Origin: an uncultured Erythrobacter sp.
GTDB lineage: Bacteria > Pseudomonadota > Alphaproteobacteria > Sphingomonadales > Sphingomonadaceae
Length of the DNA: 64,000 bases
Direction: 5' to 3'
Assembly (NCBI GenBank): GCA_947503155.1
Contig: CANNCL010000001.1
Span: forward strand, 310,001-374,000
In this document: positions 36,689-43,911 of the stretch, piece by piece
How the letters are laid out: each line of letters begins with the position of its first letter
Numbering within the stretch: position 1 is the first letter of the stretch
Notes under the pieces: model-generated
What the model saw: only the letters and a program-made list of their open reading frames with translations
What the model was told of the DNA's origin: nothing
Databases searched by the model: none
Position numbers and translations under genes: made by a program

Positions 36689-36817
36689 TTAGAAGCGTGA
36701 GTCAGTCACCGCACCATCACGGAAACGTGTACCGCTACCGCCGGTCAGGTTACGAACAGAACCAAAAACAGTCAGCTTAGGAGCTTCGTATTTCGCTTTT
36801 TCAATAGTCTTAGTCAT
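36689..36817 (-). CDS. Lasso peptide precursor (42 residues, unlisted in ORF track)
   Basis: Small gene below the track's length cutoff. Translation gives a 42-residue peptide with the lasso leader signature YEAPKLTVFGSVRNLTG: Tyr10, Pro13, Leu15, Gly19 and Thr25, matching YxxPxLxxxGxxxxxT. By the rule that Thr is the penultimate leader residue, cleavage is after Gly26. The core is GSGTRFRDGAVTDSRF. Gly1 and Asp8 (residue 34) would form an 8-residue ring, leaving an 8-residue tail. A 9-residue ring is possible if cleavage is one residue earlier. The ATG overlaps the cyclase stop (ATGA), with aggatccg as ribosome site. A terminator follows. Confidence 0.9.
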   Translation of the reverse strand: MTKTIEKAKYEAPKLTVFGSVRNLTGGSGTRFRDGAVTDSRF

Positions 36818-38730
36818 TCTCGGATCCTGTCCTGTTGCACCCCAGTGGCAGGGTTAATCTGTGTTACGCAGTTATCCTGATACAAAAATGCTGCGGATGC
36901 GTAAAGACCCCAAATTTCCCAAGCCCAATAATCTCCTTCGGGAGCATCAAAATCGACCGACAAGACGGGCGCCAGCGCCTTCACATCACACAATTGCGCG
37001 AGCTGCTTATTGGCATTTTCGCGCACATAATCGGCAAATTGCCCGTCAATCTTTGTGTTAGTGAAGTTAGCCTTACTTTTGCGCTCCAGTATGACCGGCG
37101 GCAAAATCCCTGCCATCGCCTGCCTGTGCAGAGCCTTCGATACGCTGCCCTTGCGTTTGATTTCAGCAGGCGTTTGCATCGAAAATTCGATGAATGACCT
37201 GCTGAGCATAGGATGACGCGATTCGAAACCGATCGCAGAACGTTGACGCCGCATCAGCGAATGAGAAAGATCGCCGAATGGTGACGTCGCTATATTGTGC
37301 TTGGACCAATGAACCGCGTTTTCCGGGAGTTCAGCCTCATAAGCCTCCTCCGCCTCTATCATCGCGTCGCGCAATTCAGGTGACAACCAGCTCAGCGGCG
37401 GATCGCTGCGCCGGCGCCGCTCTCGCAAATGTCTGCGAATTGCTCGGCGGACGGGTTCTGGCATGATTTCACCGCCAGTATGCCGCAATGCCTGTTTCAG
37501 CGCCGCGGGCCAACCGAATGCCTGGCTGTCACGGCGCAGCGCGCGCCAATATCCGCCAAAATCGCGCTCTGACACAAATTCCCGGTAATATTGGCTATTG
37601 CCCTGCAACCATTCATCCCCGCCGCCGCCATTGATCATGACGCGCGAACCATCCGCGACGACGCGCTTTTCCATCCCCAACATCATCGCACCATTTGATG
37701 GGATCGGAATACCGCGATGCCACGCGGCATCTTGCGTGTACCAATTGATATCGGGATCGAACAAAGGCACTTCGGTCAATTCGCGCCCGATATGTTCGGC
37801 GACCGCACGGGCATAGGGCAGCTCAAACGCGTTGCCCCCTTCTTCCGCAGCAAGCGAATATCCCTTGAAACCGGGCGCTAGCAACTGTCCGGATTTCTCA
37901 AGCCGGTCCGCAACACAATAGAGCGAGGACGAATCGAGCCCGCCGCTAACCGCGATGCCGACTGGCTGGTCGCAGCGGGATGACCTGCGGACACAATCGA
38001 ACAACATCTCCCGGTAATGCTCGGCATATTCGGCGTCGGTTTTGTAGCGAATCGTAATGTCGGTCGGCGGCACCCAATATTTTCGCGTCGAAAGCTTTTC
38101 GCCATCATAGCTAAGCGTATGCGCGCGGGTCAGGCGCTTCACACCTTTCCACGGCGTCGTATCGCGCAGAAACCAACGCTTCGTAATCACCTGCGCCAAA
38201 TAACGGTGATCCGGTTCTAGCGGAGCGGCGCTAAGCGCGGAAATCGTGCGAAAATCGGACGCTATGATGAGGCGGCCATACTCTTCTTTATAATAGAGCG
38301 GCAAAAACCCCATGTGATCACGGGTCGCCCACAAGCGTCCAGAACGGCAATCGGCGATCACCAGCGAATATTCGCCGTGCAACCTATCGGCGCAATCTTC
38401 GCCCCATGTTTCATAGGCGCGGCGCGCAATCTCGACGTCTGATCGGCTGCGCAAACGAACGCCTCTTGCCTCTAGGTCGGCGGCGATTTCGGACGGATTG
38501 AGCAAATGACCATCGAAGATAGCGGCTATTCGCCCGTCGCCGCTAACATCAGGCTGAGGGCATTCGCGCGATTCGGCATTGGTGTGCAGCGTGCAAGCCG
38601 CCAATCCGATGCGCTCAGATATCCATGTCGCGCAATGGTCATGAGGAACTTGGCCAAGCACCGACGCCATCGCATCAACTTCATCACCGCATACGCCGCT
38701 GGCCGCAAAAATGGCTCCGATTGCAGACAC
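36814..38730 (-). CDS. Lasso peptide cyclase, asparagine synthetase-like (C protein)
   Basis: 638-residue ATP-dependent macrolactam synthetase. The N-terminal glutamine amidotransferase-like domain begins MSAIGAIFAASG and lacks the catalytic Cys2 of AsnB, as expected for lasso C proteins. The synthetase domain has the PPi-loop VGIAVSGGLDSSSLYC (about residues 261-276), which adenylates the Asp8 side chain of the core. Start is GTG. The stop overlaps the precursor ATG, so cyclase and precursor are translated from one message in the unusual order C then A. It is divergent from the B2 gene. Confidence 0.88.
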   Translation of the reverse strand: MSAIGAIFAASGVCGDEVDAMASVLGQVPHDHCATWISERIGLAACTLHTNAESRECPQPDVSGDGRIAAIFDGHLLNPSEIAADLEARGVRLRSRSDVEIARRAYETWGEDCADRLHGEYSLVIADCRSGRLWATRDHMGFLPLYYKEEYGRLIIASDFRTISALSAAPLEPDHRYLAQVITKRWFLRDTTPWKGVKRLTRAHTLSYDGEKLSTRKYWVPPTDITIRYKTDAEYAEHYREMLFDCVRRSSRCDQPVGIAVSGGLDSSSLYCVADRLEKSGQLLAPGFKGYSLAAEEGGNAFELPYARAVAEHIGRELTEVPLFDPDINWYTQDAAWHRGIPIPSNGAMMLGMEKRVVADGSRVMINGGGGDEWLQGNSQYYREFVSERDFGGYWRALRRDSQAFGWPAALKQALRHTGGEIMPEPVRRAIRRHLRERRRRSDPPLSWLSPELRDAMIEAEEAYEAELPENAVHWSKHNIATSPFGDLSHSLMRRQRSAIGFESRHPMLSRSFIEFSMQTPAEIKRKGSVSKALHRQAMAGILPPVILERKSKANFTNTKIDGQFADYVRENANKQLAQLCDVKALAPVLSVDFDAPEGDYWAWEIWGLYASAAFLYQDNCVTQINPATGVQQDRIRE

Positions 38731-38833
38731 CTAAGTCAGTCCCATCCCTTGTCAGCTAATTCGGCTTGCCTCATGCGGCGTTTTGCACGGGCGCCGCGCC
38801 TGTGCCAATGAGCGGGCAAGTCATAGGCACATC
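38731..38833. promoter_or_regulatory. Divergent promoter region between cyclase and leader peptidase genes
   Basis: This 103-base gap separates the minus-strand cyclase/precursor unit from the plus-strand peptidase gene, so it probably carries two opposed promoters. A TTGTCA at about 38750 followed after 17 bases by a poor -10 is the only candidate I see for the plus strand. No clear operator is visible. Confidence 0.4.
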
Positions 38834-39382
38834 ATGAATTCGGCGCAATCTCCTCACATTCCGGCACCCGGCCAAAAACCAGGTTGGAAAGACATCGCTT
38901 GGTTGGCGCGATATTGCGCGCGCGGATTGTGGGAATTGGTGCGCGCTAGGATCGTCTTTGCCCGTTTGCCAGCAAAGGCAATTCCCGAACGCAATCGCGC
39001 ATCAAAGAGTGCGGCTGATCCGACAACGACCATCACACCTGCGGCGCTGGCGCGGATCACCTATGTTCTACCGCGCCTGTCTGACCGTCTTCCTTGGCGA
39101 AGCGATTGTTTGGTTCAGGCAATCGCGGGTCAAGACTGGTTGTCTGCATTGGGGGGCGCCAGCGAGATTCAGATCGGGGTGGAGCACCCAAAGGATGGGG
39201 ACTTTGGCGCCCATGCATGGCTGTTATATAACGACAAAGAGCATGGCGACCACATTGTGACAGGGGGGGATATTGATCAGTATCACCTGATTCTCTCCGA
39301 TACGCGGCTGGCCGATTCGCGGTTGGATGGCGATTCGCAGGCTGAAAATGTTGGTGAGAGCGGGGAGTCCGGACGAAACTAA
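38834..39382 (+). CDS. Lasso peptide leader peptidase, transglutaminase-like (B2 protein)
   Basis: 182-residue cysteine protease that removes the leader. Start is the ATG at 38834 (MNSAQSPHIP); the 17 residues before it in the track ORF look non-coding. The active-site Cys92 lies in LPWRSDCLVQAIAGQDWL and His127 in DFGAHAWLLYND; an Asp downstream (D139 or D146) would complete the triad. The hydrophobic N-terminal half (about 18-48) is usual for B2 proteins. It works with the separate PqqD-like B1 protein and stands alone on the plus strand. Confidence 0.88.
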   Translation: MNSAQSPHIPAPGQKPGWKDIAWLARYCARGLWELVRARIVFARLPAKAIPERNRASKSAADPTTTITPAALARITYVLPRLSDRLPWRSDCLVQAIAGQDWLSALGGASEIQIGVEHPKDGDFGAHAWLLYNDKEHGDHIVTGGDIDQYHLILSDTRLADSRLDGDSQAENVGESGESGRN

Positions 39383-39414
39383 CCGCGTTAGCACGGTAAA
39401 ATTCGACAATTTCG

Positions 39415-39501
39415 CCCGTAATCAGGCTTCGTTTACCCTTTTTTCGTAACCCAAGGTTGTCAAGCTTGCTGCACTGCACTAGGGATTGTCCCGTAATCAG
39501 G
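39415..39501. repeat. 12-bp direct repeat pair upstream of the small exported protein gene
   Basis: The 12-mer cccgtaatcagg occurs at 39415-39426 and again at 39490-39501, 75 bases apart (about seven helical turns). Both are in the intergenic region before the gene at 39523. The second copy ends 21 bases before its start codon. The spacing and position suggest a regulatory protein site, but a chance or duplicated origin cannot be excluded. Confidence 0.5.
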
Positions 39502-39522
39502 TGCAATTAAAAGGTTAATTCG

Positions 39523-39795
39523 ATGATCAACAAGATGTCTCGTCTGATGGTGACCGCCGCTGCGGCCAGCATGGCCTTCGCGCCAATCGCTGCTCAGGCT
39601 AACACTCGCGCAAGTGACAGCGCTCCAGTTTATACCAGCTCGGCTTCGCAGCCTGGCTTGGCTCGTTCCGCTGATGGTGAAGAACTTCGCGGCACTCCAG
39701 GTATCCTCATCGCGCTTCTCGCAGCTGCTGCTGCGATTGCCGGCGTAATCGCTGTCAGCAGCGGTGATGATGATGGCCAGTCGCCAGGCACCTAA
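39523..39795 (+). CDS. Small exported protein with C-terminal membrane segment
   Basis: 90-residue protein of unknown function. It has a Sec signal peptide (MSRLMVTAAAASMAFAPIAAQA, cleavage about residue 26) and a C-terminal hydrophobic helix (about 59-78). A Gly/Asp-rich end (SSGDDDGQSPGT) follows. Codon use is strongly biased and a good ribosome site (aaaggt) precedes it. A terminator follows, so it is a single-gene transcript, possibly highly expressed. Similar small proteins occur next to sphingomonad exopolysaccharide genes. It does not look like a lasso precursor. Confidence 0.75.
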   Translation: MINKMSRLMVTAAAASMAFAPIAAQANTRASDSAPVYTSSASQPGLARSADGEELRGTPGILIALLAAAAAIAGVIAVSSGDDDGQSPGT

Positions 39796-39840
39796 GTCTG
39801 ACGCAGTCTGACCGACATCACGTTGGTTTGGAAAAGAATA

Positions 39841-39873
39841 AGCGCGCGGTTTTGCCGGGCGCTTTTTCTTTGT
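39841..39873 (+). terminator. Rho-independent terminator after the small exported protein gene
   Basis: A 9-base stem with one mismatch (agcgcgcgg / ccgggcgct) and a 5-base loop at 39841-39863, followed by TTTTTCTTT. It lies 45 bases after the stop of the small exported protein gene and before the next start at 39898, so it separates the two transcripts. Confidence 0.8.
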
Positions 39874-39897
39874 CCGCAATATATCTATTGATAGGAA

Positions 39898-41334
39898 ATG
39901 TCCTTGGCTGAGCCTGCTCCTTCATACCGCCGTGTACCGCAACGTACCGATCCGCGTCATTTTGATGTGATCGAAAGCCTTGCCAGTGGCAGCAGCACAT
40001 TCTGGGCAATTGCTGCGATTGTCGTTTTCGCAGTGGCGTTTGGTGGGGGCGGCTCGAAATATGGCCTTGCAAATCTGATCGTGCAGATCGCCGCGCTGTT
40101 CGCGCTTTCATTCCACCGCCGCGCCTTCTTCGACTTTTGGAAATCCGCACCAGCTGCGATGACCGTGCTGATCGGATTGTCGCTCTTGCTGCCCCTCGCC
40201 TTCCTGATACCTTTGCCAGAAAGCGTCTGGACAGCGTTGCCGGGCCGCGAATTGATGGCTCAATCTTTCGATCTTATCGGCGGGAAAAGCTGGGCAACCG
40301 CGAGCGTTGATCCGATCCGGACGCTTCTTGCTTTGAGCGCGTTGATCGTACCGATTGCGCTATTGAGTATCGGTTGGAGCGCGCAGCGGCCGCAGCTGAT
40401 TTTGCTGGGTTGGGTCGTCGTTGCTCTGGGTCTTGTGAATTTCTTGATCGGCATTCCTCAGGTTCTTTCAAACAGCGAGACAGGGGTGATCTACCCCGAA
40501 AATCCGATGCCAGGCGTGCTGTTTGGTAGCTTTGCAAATCGCAATTCCGCTGGCCTGTTTCTGGTTGGCGCGCTTGCATTGGCCGCCTTGCTTCCGGCGC
40601 CCAGTCAGTTTGGTAGAGCCACCCTTGGCATTCGCATCGCCGCATGTTTGCTGTTGGTTGTTGCCATCATCCTGACCAAGTCGCGCACAGCGCTCGTCTT
40701 GGCATTCCTTCCGATTGGCCTCGTTGCCCTCAATATGATTTTCACCCTGCGCGTCCGATCCGGCCCGCAACAGGGCATCACAAGCCGCAAAGCTCTGTTC
40801 GTTTTGGTGCCCGTTGCTCTAATCGCTGGCACCCTCGCGCTGACGCTTTTCGCAGCCCCCGGACGCATGAATGATGTGATCGAGCGGTTTGACGATTCGG
40901 ATGACGCGCGGGCCTATATTTGGGAAGATGCCGTGTATTCGGCGGATCGCTACTGGCCCATCGGTTCGGGCACGGGCACTTTTGACGATGTGTTTCAGGT
41001 TGACGAGTCGTTGGAAAATATGACCCCGCGCCGTGCTGGCCGCGCGCATAATGACTATCTTGAAGTCGCGATTGAGGCAGGTTTGCCTGGTACCGTGTTA
41101 ATCGCGGCATGGCTCATACTTCTCGTATGGCTCAGTTGGCGCGCCCGCAAATCGCAAGATCGCTGGATCGCGTGGAGCGGTGCGGTGATTTTGCTCACTA
41201 TCGCTTTGCAATCCATCACCGATTACCCGCTGCGCAATATGACGATGTTGGCTTTCGGTAGCTTTGCGCTGCTCATTCTTGCTCGGTTCGGCGCGCCGAA
41301 GCCCGAAACTGCAAACCAAGAGGTGTCGCCATGA
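39898..41334 (+). CDS. O-antigen ligase-family membrane protein (second Wzy/ligase-like)
   Basis: 478-residue polytopic protein with about 11 membrane segments. FGSFANRNSAGLFLVGALAL (about residue 205) is the conserved element of the O-antigen ligase family. The large periplasmic loop ends in RAHNDYLEVAIEAGLPGTVLIA (about 379-400), the Wzy_C His motif. It has an aggaa ribosome site. It overlaps the next gene by 4 bases. It could polymerise a second glycan or ligate the chain to a carrier. Confidence 0.85.
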   Translation: MSLAEPAPSYRRVPQRTDPRHFDVIESLASGSSTFWAIAAIVVFAVAFGGGGSKYGLANLIVQIAALFALSFHRRAFFDFWKSAPAAMTVLIGLSLLLPLAFLIPLPESVWTALPGRELMAQSFDLIGGKSWATASVDPIRTLLALSALIVPIALLSIGWSAQRPQLILLGWVVVALGLVNFLIGIPQVLSNSETGVIYPENPMPGVLFGSFANRNSAGLFLVGALALAALLPAPSQFGRATLGIRIAACLLLVVAIILTKSRTALVLAFLPIGLVALNMIFTLRVRSGPQQGITSRKALFVLVPVALIAGTLALTLFAAPGRMNDVIERFDDSDDARAYIWEDAVYSADRYWPIGSGTGTFDDVFQVDESLENMTPRRAGRAHNDYLEVAIEAGLPGTVLIAAWLILLVWLSWRARKSQDRWIAWSGAVILLTIALQSITDYPLRNMTMLAFGSFALLILARFGAPKPETANQEVSP

Positions 41335-42050
41335 TTTCGGGGATTATTTGGCGAGTTGTGCTCGTTGTCATCGCTGTGGTCACAATTGGCCTGCAATTCG
41401 ATCGCCAGACACGGCGCAGCGCGGCTATTGCCGAAAACGTTCCGGAGCTTTTCCGGTCCGCGGCTCAGTTCCCTGTGGCGGCTCGTGCATTGGCAGGTGA
41501 CGATCCGGCATTTGCTCTGGCAGAGGCGGAGCGCTTGATCGAGCGGCGTCCGCTTCCGGCTGAACATTTGCGGATCTTGGCGCAGGCACAGTTTGCGGCA
41601 GGGCAAGTTGAAGAAAGTTCGCTTTCTATCCAATACGCGGCTCAGCGCGGTTGGCGTGATCCCTTGGCGCAAGAATCCATGTTGCGGCTCGCGCTTGCAG
41701 CAGGCAACGCCCCCGAAGCGGCAAGGCGCTATGCCGCGCTGTTCCTTCGCCGCGACACCGAAGACGCTTTGCTCGAAGAACTCGGCCCTGCCGTGCTGGA
41801 CGAAGCAGGCGGCGAGGGTCGCCAGACCTTGATCACGATCGTGGGCGGTGGCGAACGTTGGCACAGCCAATTCCTCGGCCGCGGGGCTAGGGTTATGCCG
41901 ACCGCTGCATTTGCCGAGATTATCACCGCCACTACGGCGAACGGCACACAATATGATTGCAGGTTGCTTGAGCAAACCGAACGCGCCGTCCGCGCGCGCG
42001 ATGAAGCGGCAGCGGATACGCTTTCAGTGATTTTGGAGGCCCAGTGCTAG
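41331..42050 (+). CDS. Membrane-anchored TPR-like protein
   Basis: 239-residue protein with one N-terminal membrane helix (about residues 4-22). Helical Ala/Glu/Arg-rich repeats follow, including HLRILAQAQFAAGQVEESSLSIQYAA, of tetratricopeptide type. It overlaps the ligase-like gene by 4 bases and is probably an accessory partner of it. Pairs of ligase-type and TPR proteins occur in surface polysaccharide loci. The gene's stop codon is inside the first unit of an 11-bp tandem repeat. Confidence 0.7.
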   Translation: MISGIIWRVVLVVIAVVTIGLQFDRQTRRSAAIAENVPELFRSAAQFPVAARALAGDDPAFALAEAERLIERRPLPAEHLRILAQAQFAAGQVEESSLSIQYAAQRGWRDPLAQESMLRLALAAGNAPEAARRYAALFLRRDTEDALLEELGPAVLDEAGGEGRQTLITIVGGGERWHSQFLGRGARVMPTAAFAEIITATTANGTQYDCRLLEQTERAVRARDEAAADTLSVILEAQC

Positions 42051-42083
42051 CCCAGTGCTAACCCAGTGCTAACCCAGTGCTAG
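42040..42083 (+). repeat. 11-bp tandem repeat containing the stop codon of the TPR-like gene
   Basis: Four units of cccagtgctaR run head to tail at 42040-42050, 42051-42061, 42062-42072 and 42073-42083. The first holds the natural end of the TPR-like gene (Gln-Cys-stop). The other three repeat the stop without coding. The unit is not a multiple of three and lies between two convergent genes. Confidence 0.9.
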
Positions 42084-42090
42084 CTCTGCG

Positions 42091-42888
42091 TTAGCGACCT
42101 TTGAACTGAGGTTTGCGTTTCTCTAGAATCGCATGGACCGCCTCTTGATGGTCTTCCATCTGCTGCAACACGCCTTGCGTGGTTGCCGCTTTTGCCAAGC
42201 TATCCTCCAGCCCCATTCGCTGCGCCGCGATCATTATCTCCTTGCCCTTGCGAAGCGCGAATGGCGGGTTTGAGACAACTTTTGCCGCGAGCGCGCGCGC
42301 CGCATCCATCAGGTCATCGGGCTGCGTCACTTGACTGACCAACCCCCATGCCAGCGCCTTATCCGCATCAATCGCTTCGGCGGTGTAAAGCATTTCAGCA
42401 GCGCGGGCATAGCCAACAATGCGCGGCAAGAACCACGCCCCGCCATCACCCGGTATGATACCGACCTTCAGAAAACTCTCCGCGAACCGCGCCTTGCTCG
42501 ATGCGATCCGCATGTCGCACATAGTGGCCAAGTCATTGCCGGCACCGATGGCGGGGCCGTTCACTGCCGCGATCACGGGCACGGTCAGTTTTTCCATCAT
42601 TAACGGCATCCGCTGAATACCGGTCTTGTACCAATTCTCAATATCGAGCGGGCTCATCGCCTGTTCCGCTGTCATTGCGCCAATATCACGCAGATTTCCG
42701 CCAGAGGAGAATGCCTTGCCCGCACCGGTCAGGATCACACAACTGATCGACGTATCGCCCTCAGCCATAGCCATCGCATCGAGCAATCCTTCAATCACTT
42801 CATCGGTTAGGGAATTGCGCGTTTCATCACGGTTGAGCGTGACGGTCGCAACGCTGTCTTCGCGGGAATAAAGGACGGGATCGGACAT
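42091..42888 (-). CDS. Enoyl-CoA hydratase/isomerase family protein
   Basis: 265-residue crotonase-fold enzyme. The oxyanion-hole segments are CVILTGAGKAFSSGGNLRDIGAM (about residues 51-73) and AAVNGPAIGAGNDLATMCDMRIA (about 107-129). The residue after AIGAGND is Asp-Leu rather than the usual Glu of rat ECH, so a variant hydratase or isomerase is possible. It lies 9 bases after a pair of acyl-CoA dehydrogenase genes, which suggests a shared acyl-CoA degradation route. Confidence 0.85.
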   Translation of the reverse strand: MSDPVLYSREDSVATVTLNRDETRNSLTDEVIEGLLDAMAMAEGDTSISCVILTGAGKAFSSGGNLRDIGAMTAEQAMSPLDIENWYKTGIQRMPLMMEKLTVPVIAAVNGPAIGAGNDLATMCDMRIASSKARFAESFLKVGIIPGDGGAWFLPRIVGYARAAEMLYTAEAIDADKALAWGLVSQVTQPDDLMDAARALAAKVVSNPPFALRKGKEIMIAAQRMGLEDSLAKAATTQGVLQQMEDHQEAVHAILEKRKPQFKGR

Positions 42889-42897
42889 TTGTGTCTC

Positions 42898-43911
42898 CTA
42901 AAGAGGTTGGCTGATGCGAGGCCACAGGCTGGGTTCGGCATCGCCCAGCACGCCGCGCCCTAATAACGCCGCCCACTCGGTCTCTGAACCAAATTCATCC
43001 TGCCATTGCCAAAGGCGTCTTGTGTAGCGGCCCAGCGCATATTCGCGGGTAAAGCCCATCGCGCCATGCGCTTGATGTGCGCAGGCAGCGACCTTCGATG
43101 CGGCCTCACCGCAGCGGGTTTTGGCGATGGCGATTTCATCCAAAACGCCTGACCCGCAAATGGGGTCTGCACGCAGAGCATCGCCTGCCATTTCGACCGC
43201 CGCGATTGATGCGGCTGTCTCGCACGCAATGTCTGACAGGTGGTGCTGGATCGCCTGAAACTTGGCGAGCGGGCGGCCAAATTGCTCGCGCTCCTGAGTA
43301 TAGGTCAGCGTCATAGACAGGACCGATTGCATTGCGCCCGCCATCTGAGCCGCGCGAAACAATGCTGCGAGCCCGCGGAATGCTTGAGGCGTTAGCCAGC
43401 GCGGTGCCGCGTGTTCCGCTATCACGTCGGACGGCGGACCGTGCAAACGCGCCGTGCCGTCTTCTGCTTTCGCAAGAACGGTGTAATCATCCGGGGTCAA
43501 TTTTGCGCAGATCAGGCGGTCATCAGACAAGAAAAGCACGGCCCCGGCCTGCGCAGCATGAGGGACAGGCGAGGCCGGATCGAGTGGGTCAGCAATTGCG
43601 ATGCGCATATCGGGTGCTTCGCATCCTGCCGCTGACATCAATCCCGCCGCAAACACCGTATCAGCCAAAGGCAGCGCAGCGGCGTGCCGCGCTGTGATCG
43701 TCGCGAACTCCAACCCATCGGCAAGCGCAGCTCCAAAGCCGTTATACGCCTCCGCTGCGCACAGTTTGGGATAGCCATTTTCCGCAAGCGCAGCCCAAAG
43801 CGCATCGGCATCAGCGCCCAGCCCCCCGGCCCGGTCTATCGCTTCAAGCGGTGCATCACTAAGGATACGCTCCAAGCCTTCGGTAATCAGCGTAAGGGTT
43901 TCGCGTTCCAT
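42898..43911 (-). CDS. Acyl-CoA dehydrogenase, smaller subunit-like
   Basis: 337-residue acyl-CoA dehydrogenase. The ATG at 43911 overlaps the upstream stop (TGATG); the track begins at a GTG one codon earlier. The FAD/dimer segment TQEREQFGRPLAKFQAIQHHLSD and the C-terminal HQAHGAMGFTREYALGRYTRRL are seen. Its shorter length and pairing with a longer homologue fit an alpha2beta2 enzyme, like PimC/PimD or FadE28/FadE29, where one subunit lacks full catalytic residues. The pairing idea is inference. Confidence 0.83.
   Translation of the reverse strand: MERETLTLITEGLERILSDAPLEAIDRAGGLGADADALWAALAENGYPKLCAAEAYNGFGAALADGLEFATITARHAAALPLADTVFAAGLMSAAGCEAPDMRIAIADPLDPASPVPHAAQAGAVLFLSDDRLICAKLTPDDYTVLAKAEDGTARLHGPPSDVIAEHAAPRWLTPQAFRGLAALFRAAQMAGAMQSVLSMTLTYTQEREQFGRPLAKFQAIQHHLSDIACETAASIAAVEMAGDALRADPICGSGVLDEIAIAKTRCGEAASKVAACAHQAHGAMGFTREYALGRYTRRLWQWQDEFGSETEWAALLGRGVLGDAEPSLWPRISQPL

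Noticed and set aside
36814-38730. True asparagine synthetase for amino acid synthesis or glycan amidation
   Set aside because: The N-terminus lacks the Cys2 nucleophile and the gene overlaps a lasso precursor; the context fits a lasso cyclase.
39523-39795. Second lasso or other RiPP precursor
   Set aside because: It has a Sec signal peptide and a membrane helix, no YxxPxL leader motif, and is separated by terminators.
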